Below, piece by piece: positions 36,589 through 50,100 of a stretch of DNA of 64,000 nt. The stretch comes from Paralvinella palmiformis (Eukaryota > Annelida > Polychaeta > Terebellida > Alvinellidae). The stretch lies in assembly GCA_025642065.1 (NCBI GenBank), contig JAODUP010000436.1, forward strand, positions 575,001 through 639,000. The letters run 5' to 3'. A program made the position numbers and the translations under genes. Within the stretch, counting starts at the first letter, position 1. Every line of letters starts with the position of its first letter. The notes under the pieces were generated by a model that was given only the letters and a program-made list of their open reading frames with translations, ran no database searches and was not told the DNA's origin.

Positions 36589-39500
36589 CTGAAAACAATG
36601 CAACATCGTGAGCGCTTATTAATATTTGTATAATAGTTCTGATTAAATGAAGACACCAAAATGGCTGGAATCAGCCAACACGCACAGAGTGAGTGATTTG
36701 TTACAACCTTGTTACAACTAAGACATTTTGGCTAAAATATCAAAAAGAACTGCTTTAAAATCAACTTTAATGCAAATGTTTAAGCAACAACAGTTTGTGA
36801 TTCAGCGTAAGAAGAGACATTGGTTACAGCACAACATTGTGTTAGAAGATAGCAGACTCTATAAAATAATTGTCTAATTTAGACTCTGACTAAACAATTG
36901 TACATTCTCACATTTTACTGCATTTGTGCCAAATATGTTGAGTATGTGGGTGCGTATCTTAGGGGACAAACACACACACACACACACACATGAACACACA
37001 CACACACAATGCTACAGGCTCAAAGGATCAATACCCAAATGTGCATCAAAAACCTATCCCTCCAGGAATATACATATATTAAAATCTATACATCACAGAT
37101 CTATGCATAAAGGAACCCTAAACATTGATAACAGGTATGGGTGACTCATCAGTCACAGACAATTTTCAATACCTAGATAACAAATGTTTGTGTGTATATC
37201 TATCTATCTATCTGTCTATCAGGAGGTGACCAGACATACCTTCGTTTATCCCAAAGTTTCATCACCCCATCATAAGATCCTGATATAAACTGGTGTTCAT
37301 GTGTGGTAGACCACTGTATAGACGACACCCAGGCTGTATGAGAGGTGAAGGTCACCTTCACTACGGCACCATCTATTATAGAATACAAGCACATGACATT
37401 AATTTACACACACACACACACATAATAACACACACATACATATACATATTTATATAATTATATATAAAACTTGAAGGATTATTAAACTGTCCAATAATTT
37501 GTATTCAAGTACATGTAAGTAATGAGATATGACTACACTATGATGTAATAGCTATAATTACAGCCAGCACCAATGGACCACGATGACTGAGTGAGTGGTT
37601 GTTTTTAGTCATAGTACAGGTCACACCTGGGCCAGCACCAATGGACCACGATGACTGAGTGAGTGGTCGTTTTTAGCCATAGTACAGGTCACACCTGGGC
37701 CAGCACCAATGGACCACGATGACTGAGTGAGTGGTTGTTTTTAGCCATAGTACAGGTCACACCTGGGCCAGCACCAATGGACCACGATGACTGAGTGAGT
37801 GGTTGTTTTTAGCCATAGTACAGGTCACACCTGGGCCAGAACAATGGACCATGATGACTGAGTGAGTGGTTGTTTTTAGTCATAGTACAGATCACACCTG
37901 GGCCAGCACCAATGGACCACGATGACTGAGTGAGTTGTTGTTTTTAGTCATAGCACAGGTCACACCTGGGCCAGCACCAATGGACCACGATGACTGAGTG
38001 AGTGGTCGTTTTTAGCCATAGTACAGGTCACACCTGGGCTAGCACCAATGGACCATGATGACTGAGTGAGTTGTTGTTTTTAGTCATAGTACAGGTCACA
38101 CCTGGGCCAGCACCAATGGACCACGATGACTGAGTGAGTGGTTGTTTATAGTCATAGTACAGGTCACAGCTGGGCCAGCACCAATGGACCAGGATGACTG
38201 AGTGAGTGGTCGTTTTTAGCCATAGTACAGGTCACGCCTGGGCCAGCACCAATGGACCACGATGAATGAGTGAGTGCTTGTTTTTAGTCATAGTACAGGT
38301 CACACCTGGGCCAGCACCAATGGACTACGATGACTGAGTGAGTGGTTGTTTTTAGCCACAGTACAGGTCACACCTGGGCCAGCACCAATGGACCATGATG
38401 AATGAGTGAGTGGCTGTTTTTAGCCATAGTACAGGTCACGCCTGGGCCAGCACCAATGGACCACGATGAATGAGTGAGTGGCTGTTTTTAGCCATAGTAC
38501 AGGTCACACCTGGGCCAGCACCAATGGACTACGATGACTGAGTGAGTGGTTGTTTTTAGCCATAGTACAGGTCACACCTGGGCCAGCACCAATGGACCAC
38601 GATGACTGAGTGAGTTGTTGTTTTTAGTCATAGTACAGGTCACACCTTGGCCAGCACCAATGGACCACGATGACTGAGTGAGTGGTTGTTTTTAGTCATA
38701 GTACAGGTCACACCTGGGCCAGCACCAATGGACCAGGATGACTGAGTGAGTGGTTTTTTGTAGCCATAATACAGGTCACACCTGGGCCAGCACCAATGGA
38801 CCACGATGACTGAGTGAGTGGTTGTTTTTAGCCATAGTACAGGTCACACCTGGGCCAGCACCAATGGACCACGATGACTGAGTGAGTGGTTGTTTTTAGC
38901 CATAGTACAGGTCACACCTGGGCCAGCACCAATGGACCACGATGACTGAGTGAGTGGTTGTTTTTAGCCATAGTACAGGTCACACCTGGGCCATATGAAG
39001 GAGGAAATATTTCCAAGTATAACATCCCCAAAATACAGCTAACTCTGGTACTGGAAACTTCATCTAGAGATTTGCAGTGCCGTACTCTAACCACTGCACT
39101 GCAGTTGTATGCTACGGACCGAGACAGCTTTCAATATTAATGATGCTGGTCAGCATCAGCAACTTTATATTTGTATTCCTGTCTCAGTTTGTCCTTTACC
39201 TGTTGTCCGTGGATCATAAAGCCGTATATGTCTGTCTGCTGAAGCAGCCACTAGAAGATTGTTTATCGGAGACAAAGATATATCAAAATACACTTTGGTG
39301 CCCATCTAAAAATAGATAAAATACAAATTTGTTAAAATAAATAGATATCAGCTGTTGACTTTTTTAAAGTTTCACACTACTTGAAAAATTGCATATCTTC
39401 ATAGCTGATACAGCACAATAATTGTTGTGGATGGAGAGAGTGACAGATGTAGAGATTTACCATGCTAGTTGTTGATAAATATTACTTAACTATGATTAGG

Positions 39501-42405
39501 GAACATTTAGAAATAATTCGTCTCATAGACTAACAACAAAGAGTAGCTCTTTAGATAGAGTGACACACCGAATGACAACACACACACACTACACATGCAA
39601 GCAATAAGTACACAGTATGTACACTAACCAGTGTTGATTTGTGCATCCCCTGTTCAACATCCCAAATCCTGATAGTGTGATCCCACGATGCTGTACAGAT
39701 TTCTGTATCACTCAACCATAAAGCTGAGGAGATGCCTTCCTGGTGTCCCGACAGTGTCATTAATGGTACCTAATAAGATAAGACAGAGAAAGGAACAAAC
39801 ATCAATCAAACATCTGACATATCCTTCGAAAAATGTAAATGTTACTAATTTATGGCCACTTTTGTGCGGATCAGAGGCTGAATGGGCCTAGCAACCTCCA
39901 AAGATAGTGAGGTGAAGTGGAAGATGAAACACCGCTCTGATTGAGTAGCCCAAGCTAGGCAGCTAGGGTTTGAACCCAGATGCCATAAATCCATTGACAA
40001 TTGCAGTACCAGTTAGGCCATGGTGGTTGATTGTGTTCATAATTTAACATCATTTATAAATCATGAGTACGTTTGTATTAGTTCTAAACATTTTAAATGA
40101 GGTGGAACAGTTTAACCATAATGTCAATATGATGGTTTTGGGGGGGAGAAATGTTTTTAGAAAAAAAAGAGGTAAACCAAATTGCTATCAGCTTCATCGT
40201 ACGATAATAATTACTCTAATCCATACCCTAGCTGGTATTTTGTTTCCATCTGTCTTTTTCCGCTTGTGAGGTTTTTCCCCAACATCTTCTGAATCCTGGT
40301 CATCAACACCTGAAACTAAAACCAAAAGGCGACTTCAATTCTGTTATCAATTCATGTTGGATTAACTGTCCAGAATAAAGGCCATTGAGGTTAATAAATA
40401 TAGATACCTCTAACCCTACTAAAGTCATTGGGGGATACTGATGAAAGATGGGCAATATTTAAACCTTTTGCTGAATAATGCCATTTTTGTTCATTTTGGT
40501 TTGTGTGCAATATATGCAAAATATTATTTGTAATATATGTTAAAATATGATTCCAATAAATAAATTACAAATAATATCTGTGAACTGAAGAAAATAAATC
40601 AAACATCATCTAATTTTCAATGACAAAAAGTCAGAGTTTGAATTTATTTAATATTAGAAATGGGATATTTCTAGAGGATGATTTATGGCCACTTTTGTAC
40701 ACATGGTAGGCTAAATGGACCATGCGACCTCCAAAGTCAAAGATAAAACAACCTTCAGATATGCCCATGCCGATATTCAAACATGGGTGGTAGTGATCTG
40801 TGGTCCAACACACTACTGCTAGACCACGGAGGCGCCCCGAGCTTAGTGGACTTAACATCTAAGCACAGAATGTACATAACTGTAATAATCATTTAGTGGC
40901 AATGGTCCTGATCTGTTGAATATTGTAAATGACAATTGACAGGGGTCATGCCATTTTTACTGATTTCACTGAAAAAAATCAATTAAGGAAATTGCACATT
41001 TGGGGTCTTTGACCAACCGATGTTATTTCAAATTGTATTCCAGCAAAGAAGTTCTGCACCACTGTATAGCTTCTCAATTGTCTAACTATCAATAAACTGC
41101 CAGTAATTTAATTCTAAAGAAACCAAATCATAGTGCAGGCTTTATGATCAAATCCAAGAATGCTAATAATGTTCACCTATCACTGCTGTAACATCAATAT
41201 ACACCAGACACACAATAGTTGAAAGCTTGATATACTATATCAGTCACAGTAATATAATTGTAAGTAATAAACTAACCAGCTGACCAGATCTTCAGCATTT
41301 TGTCCCAAGAGCCACTACAAAACTGAAATGAATTAATACATCATTTATTTCTTATACAATAACAATGTTTTGCATGTCAGTCGTTGCCGTTCAGTCATTT
41401 AGCCTCAGCACTGATCATACCAGGGGGGGGGGTGACTGTCTAACAGACATGGGGTTAATTCAATTCCAATATTGGAATTGGAATTGCTTATTTTTTTAAA
41501 GTGGAATTGATAAATTTGGAATTGAAGTTTGCTACAAAAAAAATTAATCCACAAATTAATTTACCATTTAATTCAGAAATATTTCTTCCATGACAATCCT
41601 ACTTAGAATAGAAACTACTCAGAGTAGGCATGCTAAGTAGGTACTCAGAATACCTACTCTAATCAGTGATTCGAGTAGGTAAAAAATGGAATTGGAATTG
41701 ATACATTTGGAATTGGAATTTATAAATTTGATGTGGAATTGACCAAATGGAATTAAGTGGAATTGGAATTGACAAAATGGAATTGACCCCATATCTGGTC
41801 AGAGACAACTACCACTGTTTATTTTAACCAAATCTGTTAAGACAATTTCCTGGAATTATCTAACTGTGAAAGTTTTTAATATAGTGAGCAAATCCTCACG
41901 CTCATGTATAAATACATCAGATGCATACAAAAGTAATTTCCTGACAATCCACTCAAATTACACCAGTTCACTGGATATAAATAAATAATAAAACCTCATT
42001 TATTGGAAAATGAAGACAATGTTCAAACAGAATCCCCCCACACATTTGGGCACTTACCCTTGTTGATGATGGATCAACAGCCACACAATCCACACTACCA
42101 GCATGACCGTGACATGAGTGTACACAATCTACAGAATTTTTCTCTTGATTCCATTGCCACAAAAGTGCTGTCTCATCGTGAGAACCTGTTACAAACTGCT
42201 TCACTGGATTTTCTTCATCTGTCAAACATTGAATAAAACATTTACACCTTGTATCAACTACTAAATATCTAACAATTTTTACCATATTAGAACCATAATT
42301 CCTTAAATATAACATAACATTGACTGAAATCAGTTAATTCATGAAAAATATTAAAACAACACCAAGCTGTGTATTCTTCTGATAGAAAATGTTTAAACAT
42401 TTGCT

Positions 42406-42448
<43 letters not shown>

Positions 42449-45400
42449 CATTTTTGAGGAGTAAGCTTAGAAAGACCACAATAGTTTAACAGACTATTAA
42501 ATATTTATCACTGTGAAATATCCCATGGACATGAAGCTAACATAAGATTTCCTTTTTTACATCATTGTTAATCCTAAACAATGTTTTTTGTTGTATTTGT
42601 AACTGATCACTGGTTAGCTTTATCATTGTAAATCACATTAATATCCATTCTGGGTATAAAAATACATCACTCACCATTCCTGATCCAAGCTACGCACTTG
42701 ACAGCTGCCCCATGACCTGGTATTGTAATCAGCAGTTTGCCTTCCGAGTTCCACACCCGGACTGTGTTGTCATAGCAACCTGTAAGAATACTAAAATAAC
42801 AATCATTAATAATAATTGAACATCTATAAAAAGAGATAAGAAGCATATGACCAGATTTGTGATAGATCTACAGAACAACGTTAGCCATAAATTAGCTTAA
42901 GGTTGTGTAATTATAATATATTTAGATTGGATGAATTTATAGCAAATACTGTCCAATCCAATTAGCCACCTACTAATCTTGCATTGCCTCTACTGCTGCT
43001 ACCCAGTCATCGTGTACCAGTGAGTCCTCAGGTTCCGGAGCAGGATGTCTCTCCACATACTCAATATTAAGTACTGTTTCCTGTAGGCACAAAGGATGAA
43101 GTAGGGCAAGATTAGTATTTAAATCACATTTTTTACATTTGCTTTAAAACATCAGTCAAAATCTGATGAAAATATATTAAAATGGCAAAAATATCAAGTT
43201 AACTTTTTTAAACATCAGTCAAACTATTAAGAAAATATGTAAAAAAAGACAAAATATCAAATATAAATAGGAGTAATTTTTATATTATTTTTACATAATT
43301 AAAAATACTGCAAGAATGACAGATGGCTTCTAATATGTTGGTCTCTTAAAAAAGCCAAATCATAAACACCAAAGATTTCTGACTGGCCTCTATGACTGGT
43401 TAGACTACATGGCATTAGCATCTAATTAGCATAATTAATTTTAAATACCACTTCATACTTTATTGCCAGTTATATGATAAATGGCATGTTTTCGTAACAA
43501 TTTTAGAAAATCACTAAAATAAAAATATGCCAAAATAATTAGGATTTTTAATTTTGGTCACACATTGATTTAAATGAATAATTAAAATAAAATAACTCAG
43601 ATGCTTATATCACAGTCCATAAATTTCATCATCTATAATGTTATTTCCAGCAAAAAAAGAAAAGATTGAAGTGTTCAGTAAACCACATTAACACGTTTTT
43701 ATCTATATTTCTTGGTTGGTAACGAGATAAAATTATGAATAAGTGCTTAAATAAAAACCAATTATTAGGTTTTTCTGTTTCTCTGTGATTATTACTTACA
43801 CAATCATAGCATACAATATTATATGATTACAAATGAAAATGCACGGGAAGTTTCTGAAGAAATTGATCCTACATCAAATTCAAATAAATATAGTTAATCT
43901 TCAGGGAAATAATTTAACTGTTTTTTGGAACAATGTGTAAACTATTATATTGACACAAGCAAGTTATTTCTTCAATAAAAAATGTATTGTCCAACACCTT
44001 TAATATCATTTAAAACAATGGTAGTCAGTATAAACATCATATTGTATATAATATAGACTAAGATGTGGATACAACTGTCCTTTTATGATGTGTAAGATGG
44101 ATTTATACATCACACCTTCATTGATGCTAACTAAGTAAGTATACCAAAGTTTGTTACATAAACAGTTGAGGTTTGATGTAGACTACATTAATACAAAATG
44201 ATATCAAGGCTTACAATATATTAAAAATTAGATATCACTTTCTTGGGGGGGGGGGGACTTAAAATATGACATTTAAAGTTCTTATTTCTTTTCAGAACAT
44301 CCATAAAATTGGCAGGAAAAAAAGCAAATACAGAGCCTAAAAACATTAATGGCACTTCTGGTTAACTGGGCTGAGAATGCAATCCTGTAGAAGGAAGTAA
44401 TATACTTTTTGAGTGAGTGAGTGACCTAAAAGAGCTGTATCTCAAACAGTGGTAACTCGGGTAGTGAGTTGAGTTTTTTAAATCTGAGCACTGGTCACAC
44501 CTATGACTTAGGAAATGTATCATACAAACACAGGTTTGAGCCAGATTTGAACCTGCATACCGGAGGTTTACAGCATGGCGCTCATACCACTGCCATAAAA
44601 TGCCCGAACTCAGCTAGTGAAGAAAATGAAACATTGCACAAAATGCACTTAACAAAATTAATATCAACAGGCAATTATGAGTGAATGACAATCACAAAAG
44701 AATACATCAAAAAAAGGTGGCGGAATAAATCAGAAGAAAACATACAGTTGAGATGCCCTTGCTCTCCATGTGCAGTTGCAATGAATTGCGGAGGAATTCG
44801 CCATCAACCAAGAAGTCAAAAGCAACATGCTGGCTTTCTGATGCTTCTGCAAGATATAAAAATCCAATTAGAAAATAATTAATTTTAAAAAAAAACACCC
44901 ACAGAAGAATAAATAAAAATCAGAACAAGCAGTTTTTAAATGATGGTAAAAAATGAGTATTTTTAAAATTCAACTTAAAAATCATTTCATTTAATATTTA
45001 TGCCACAGAAAAACATAACACGTAAACATTACCTGGCTGCAATAGACTATTAATAAGTGTACTCAGTTCATTTATGCCTACGGTGGAGGGTACACTAAAT
45101 GGATTGTCCGGAACTGCATACCTATTGAATAATTAATAAAAAGACTTGAATTACTCTGGTATCAGAAAAAAGATAATCATCTCCTGTAAATTTAATATCA
45201 AATCTTGATTCTGAAATCTTGGTGTTTTACGATGTCCACTTTTCTTCACGTGATTAAATGGAGCAATTAATTGTCATTAGCACTTATGATACAACCAATA
45301 AAACCTTATTTCAACATATAGAAGATTTCAGATGATCTTTATACTGTCTATTCCTCACTTTTGTGGTTATTTTCTAAGTTCTCTAAGTTTATAGTCCAGT

Positions 45401-47108
45401 AAATAGTATTGACATCATTAAATGCAGTATCCGTGCAATATACTACGTGTGATAAACCACAAATGTGAACTATACAAGTATACCATCATCATTTTCACAC
45501 AATAAACAACTCTTGATAGCAGTGTCTTGAAAGTTAATAGGCTGTTAAAGATATTTCTTTTGTAATATGATATGAACAAAAATGGAATATAATAATGATC
45601 ATTATCAACTGTCACCTGATCACAAGATACAAGTATTTAATCAGTATATATCTATATATGTATTTAGTGAGAATATAATTTTTTATGTGAAGTACTTTAT
45701 GTTGACTGTTGTTTTGGTTAATTGCGTGATCAATTTAACATGCATCAATATAATTATCAGTGTATTTGTATGTCTTCTAATTTTGACACGTAATCTCCCA
45801 ATATATTTATATGGGAAGTGAGTTATTATGAAATTGCAATGTATAGTGCCTTTGGATGTTGTTTCTCATGGAAGGATGAAATATGTATTATTAATATTAT
45901 TATCATCTATGAATAAAAAGGCATAAAGATAAAGGTTGGTCATCGTGTATTACAGAATATTATCAGGGTTTTAGGGTGGGCTCTTCACGAGCCCTGAGCG
46001 ACTGCTTTGCTGTATCATTATTTTATATACCAGGGCTCCATTTAAAGTTCATGCTTCCGTCTAACACACACATTAGCGATTGAGACTTGATAAGTCATGA
46101 TCCATTTATTCACGAATACCAATGATCCATTTCTGATATTCACATTTCCATTTTCAATAACATCACAAGTCACTTTTACAGCAATTCACTTTTTGACTAC
46201 ATTCACCGAGAGCCAACCAAAAACTGATTTAAATTTTGAAAAGGGTTATCACCTCTAAGCTGGGTCAGAGATTACATGGATTACAAAACAGCCAATGAGA
46301 AATATTCAGGTCCCTCGCCAAATCCAAACAACAAAGCTAAGCCAATGACATTCGAATCTGGCATGGGACTCATAAGTTTTCAATTTCAGTTTTAAATACT
46401 TCCAAACCGTTACAACATTTTAAACATACCAAAGTCTGAACGGCAATTATTCATTTCTCTCTAAATATTTCCAAACCGTTACAACATTTTAAATGTACCC
46501 GAGTCTGAACAGCAATTAATCATTTCTCTCTCAAACCACATCAGTGTATAAAACAAAGAACATTTACAATCCATATACATAGATATATTAATATAACAAA
46601 CTTCAACTATTCAAACTCTGATAAAATTGTGTTTAGCAGGATCAGAGACAACAAATTGTGTGGTTAGTAAGATTTGGATTTTCAAATAAAATGAAAAGAA
46701 ATAACAGTGTTATTTCTTGTCATTTGATTTGAAAATTAACACCATGATTTTCTTGGATAAAAAAACAAATATTAACTTATGGTCTATGTTTAACAAAACT
46801 GTCAATGGCTAAGAACTGATTAGTAAATACTAATAGATATTATCTGTTATACATGTAAAAAACAGACATAGAAAAAGATACGTTCTTGTATGAACTTCAT
46901 CACTTGATCATACTTCACCATTCATAAATGAATCGATACATTCAGATAGAGATCACAGATTATCTAATTTAATTGAAGATTATGCCAGTGTTATTTTTTT
47001 TAAAATTTGGTTTCATGTGCCATCCTTCACAATCGTTGATGTTGTCAGTTTATATGTGCAGTTCACTGGAACTGGGACCAACATTTTGGGGGCCAAACAC
47101 TACTACTA

Positions 47109-47149
<41 letters not shown>

Positions 47150-50100
47150 CCTCGATGGCCTAACTAGTAGTGTGGGTGGCCACAGATCTACAGTATCCAG
47201 TTCAACAAACTCCAGCCAGAATGTTGTTTCATCTATCACTTCATGTCATTACCTTTGGAGGTTGTTCGGTTCATTTAGCTTACTATGTTCACAAAAGTCC
47301 CGACAAAAATACTTACAGTTACAATTTACACCCCCCCACACACACTCCTATATAATACCAAAATAAATATTATGTATAAATATCATCACAAGTTAGTATA
47401 CAGATTTCTAATCATCTAGTTTTTACAAATAAGTATAAACAAACAATCCATTACTTGTTGTATTCTACAGAAGATTCCTCTTTACTCCAATAATTCAATT
47501 CTCTACAACTAATTATAATATTTGTAACACGATGACCAAAACCAGAAAGATATTCTTTATACATCATTGTTCCGGGTGTCCAGCGCTTAAGTGCATCGAA
47601 CTTTGTGCTAAACGTTATTTACCCTAACTGCTAAAGATAAAGGATGTGATCCTGGAAAAGTTTAAAAGGCAAAATGCCAAGGAACCTCGGAGGTGGTAAA
47701 ACACTCTGACTCTGAGTGACCAAACCAGTGGTCTCAGCTGAGGGAGACACTAATTGCTTGTAATTTACTGCCTCACTAATTTTAAACGAGTTTAGGACTT
47801 GAGATAGATGGCAGATTCGGCACATAAAACCTTGCCATTTCATATCCAGATCCACTCTGCAGGAGTTATACTATAACTCCTGCAGAGTGGATCTGGATAT
47901 GAACAGAGGAAGTGCTTGAACTATAACTTAGAGTTCAAGCACTTCCTCTGGTGCATGTAGACAGAGACCAACAGTTCACAATATATACTAATGGACCTAG
48001 AGAAATACTCACATGATACTAGTATTGGCTATATCAACCAAGTCAAGTATATCTAAATCAGTATATGTGTAGTGTACTATAGTATAAAAAGTCTATACGA
48101 TATAAGGAAATAGTATATCCACTTAATGACTTCTTCAGTATCTGAATTAGGCAATATTTACATAAATATAAATATATCTAGACCTGATGACAGCAGAAAG
48201 AGACAAAGAAAGGAAACTTAGAATGGAACTAAAAGAAAGAAGAGACGGAGGTGAGAGAAATTATACAAAATAGCCAGATAATAACTAGAACGGCTGCAAA
48301 TCAACACAAATCTGGAAACAGTACTACCAAGTATGATAAAAACAAAGAAAATACCCAGTGAGTAGACAGCTCCAACATACCAGCTAAGTTAAGTAATATA
48401 GAACATATCAGGATCATCTACACAGATACTGATACATTCACAAACAAAATAAGGGAACTCATTCTAATTGTGAATGATATGAAACCTTGTAGAGTCAAGA
48501 TAACTGAGGTAAGACATATATATGATGTAAGTGAAGTACACAGTCAACAATTTAAAATAAAAGGTTTTGATCTGTTAACAAATGTTGATATTTGATATAG
48601 GTAGAGACGTATCCATTTATGTAGCAGACAATCTGATGACCAGTGTCAATTTCATGAACATTGGTATCGTCAACCGAGAGAACGTATAGTCAGAGATGAA
48701 AACTAGAAATAACAGCAAGGTCATTTTAGGTTGTGTATATCGAAGCCAATCAAGCACACAGGATGATGATGAAAAACTGCATAGTATCCTGGCCAAGCTG
48801 TCGACTCAAAATGTAGCAGATGTGATAATCATGGGTGATTTTAACCATCTAAAGATTGATTTAGAATCTGTCAATACACAGAAAAGCATAAACCACACCA
48901 GCCAGTACTCAAAAGATGCCTACTTGTATCAGCATGTGCCTCAACCTACCAGGTACATACATGAGCAAATCCCTCATCTGGCTGACCTGACACCGGCCAA
49001 CTGTGAAGATTATCAATAACCTAGAATATAATCCAGACATAGGATTAAATGATCATCTTGGCCTGAGCTGTATCCTGACTGTGAATAAAAATCAACTGAA
49101 GGAGGGTATTTCCCAATTCAACTACAACAAAGGTGATTATGAAGCAACAAATGACAATCTAATGGATATTGACTGGTCATCAATATTCCTAGGTACGATG
49201 ACAAGAAATGTGGATATATTTTTCAAATGCACTAATAGGCCAGTTGGCAAAAATCTGATTTTTTAAATTTTAATCATTAAAAAAACAATAAAACATTTCT
49301 TCTGGTGTGTATTCAGCATGAGATGACTACCAATAGTGAGCCTATGTGAATGTTCACCTTATATACCCATTCTGGCTAAACACCAAGTACTTAAACATTG
49401 ATCCAATAATCCCCTAAATGTATAGAAAAGATGTGACGTCACGTGTCAAATCGTCCCAAATTCACCACTTGAAGCTTTCCTTAACACCTTCTATTATGTT
49501 GATCTCCCAAGATTATCCCAACCATAGAGTTGGGGAAATTGTCACTCAACTATATCACTTGTTAAGACTACATTAATTCGTGTTGAAATATAATTGCAAT
49601 TCAATCATAAATATATACAAAAATTATTATCCAGCAGAAGTAAAAACTGATTTTTTTCAAAACTTCATTTTTTGTACTGCAAGTTAAGTGATAAATCACA
49701 CGTTTACAAAATAATTATTAAAGATAAATGCAATAATCATAAAAATCAAATGAAACATAATAAAAATGTAAAAAATAGAAATGCATGATTTTTTGTAGTG
49801 ATTGAAATCAAACGGAGGAATTGTCACACAGCTGTCACTCACTTGTTAAAACTACATTAATTGGTAACAAAAGAAGTTACGGCCAAACATAGAAAGAAAT
49901 AGTGTGCATGGAAGAAATGTATAGAAACAGGTAACAAATGGGACTAAGTGTGAGCGACAAATGAAATAAATTAGTGAATGGTGATCACAAGAAACCTGTG
50001 TAAAGGCTTTAAATACGACTTGGCGATCAATGTGAAATAGAACCCTAAGGTGTTTTGGAGGTATTGCAAGTCAAAGCTGAAAAACAGAAGTAAACTCAGT

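Larger units (their letters stand above)
45122..48400 (-). other. WDR12 intron 1, left part
   Basis: AT-rich intron holding the 67-bp tandem repeat, an AC array, a SINE-A2 copy and the double hairpin. Confidence 0.8.

Noticed and set aside
37563..38993. CRISPR-like or regularly spaced array
   Set aside because: Units are directly tandem with no unique spacers, in an animal intron. It is a minisatellite.
41968..42315. 115-codon minus-strand frame as a stand-alone gene
   Set aside because: It is exon 6 of WDR12 plus read-through into both introns.
47839..47950. A microRNA precursor
   Set aside because: The 32-bp perfect stem has a one-base loop and the second stem is only 19 bp. Neither fits a pre-miRNA with its longer imperfect stem and loop.
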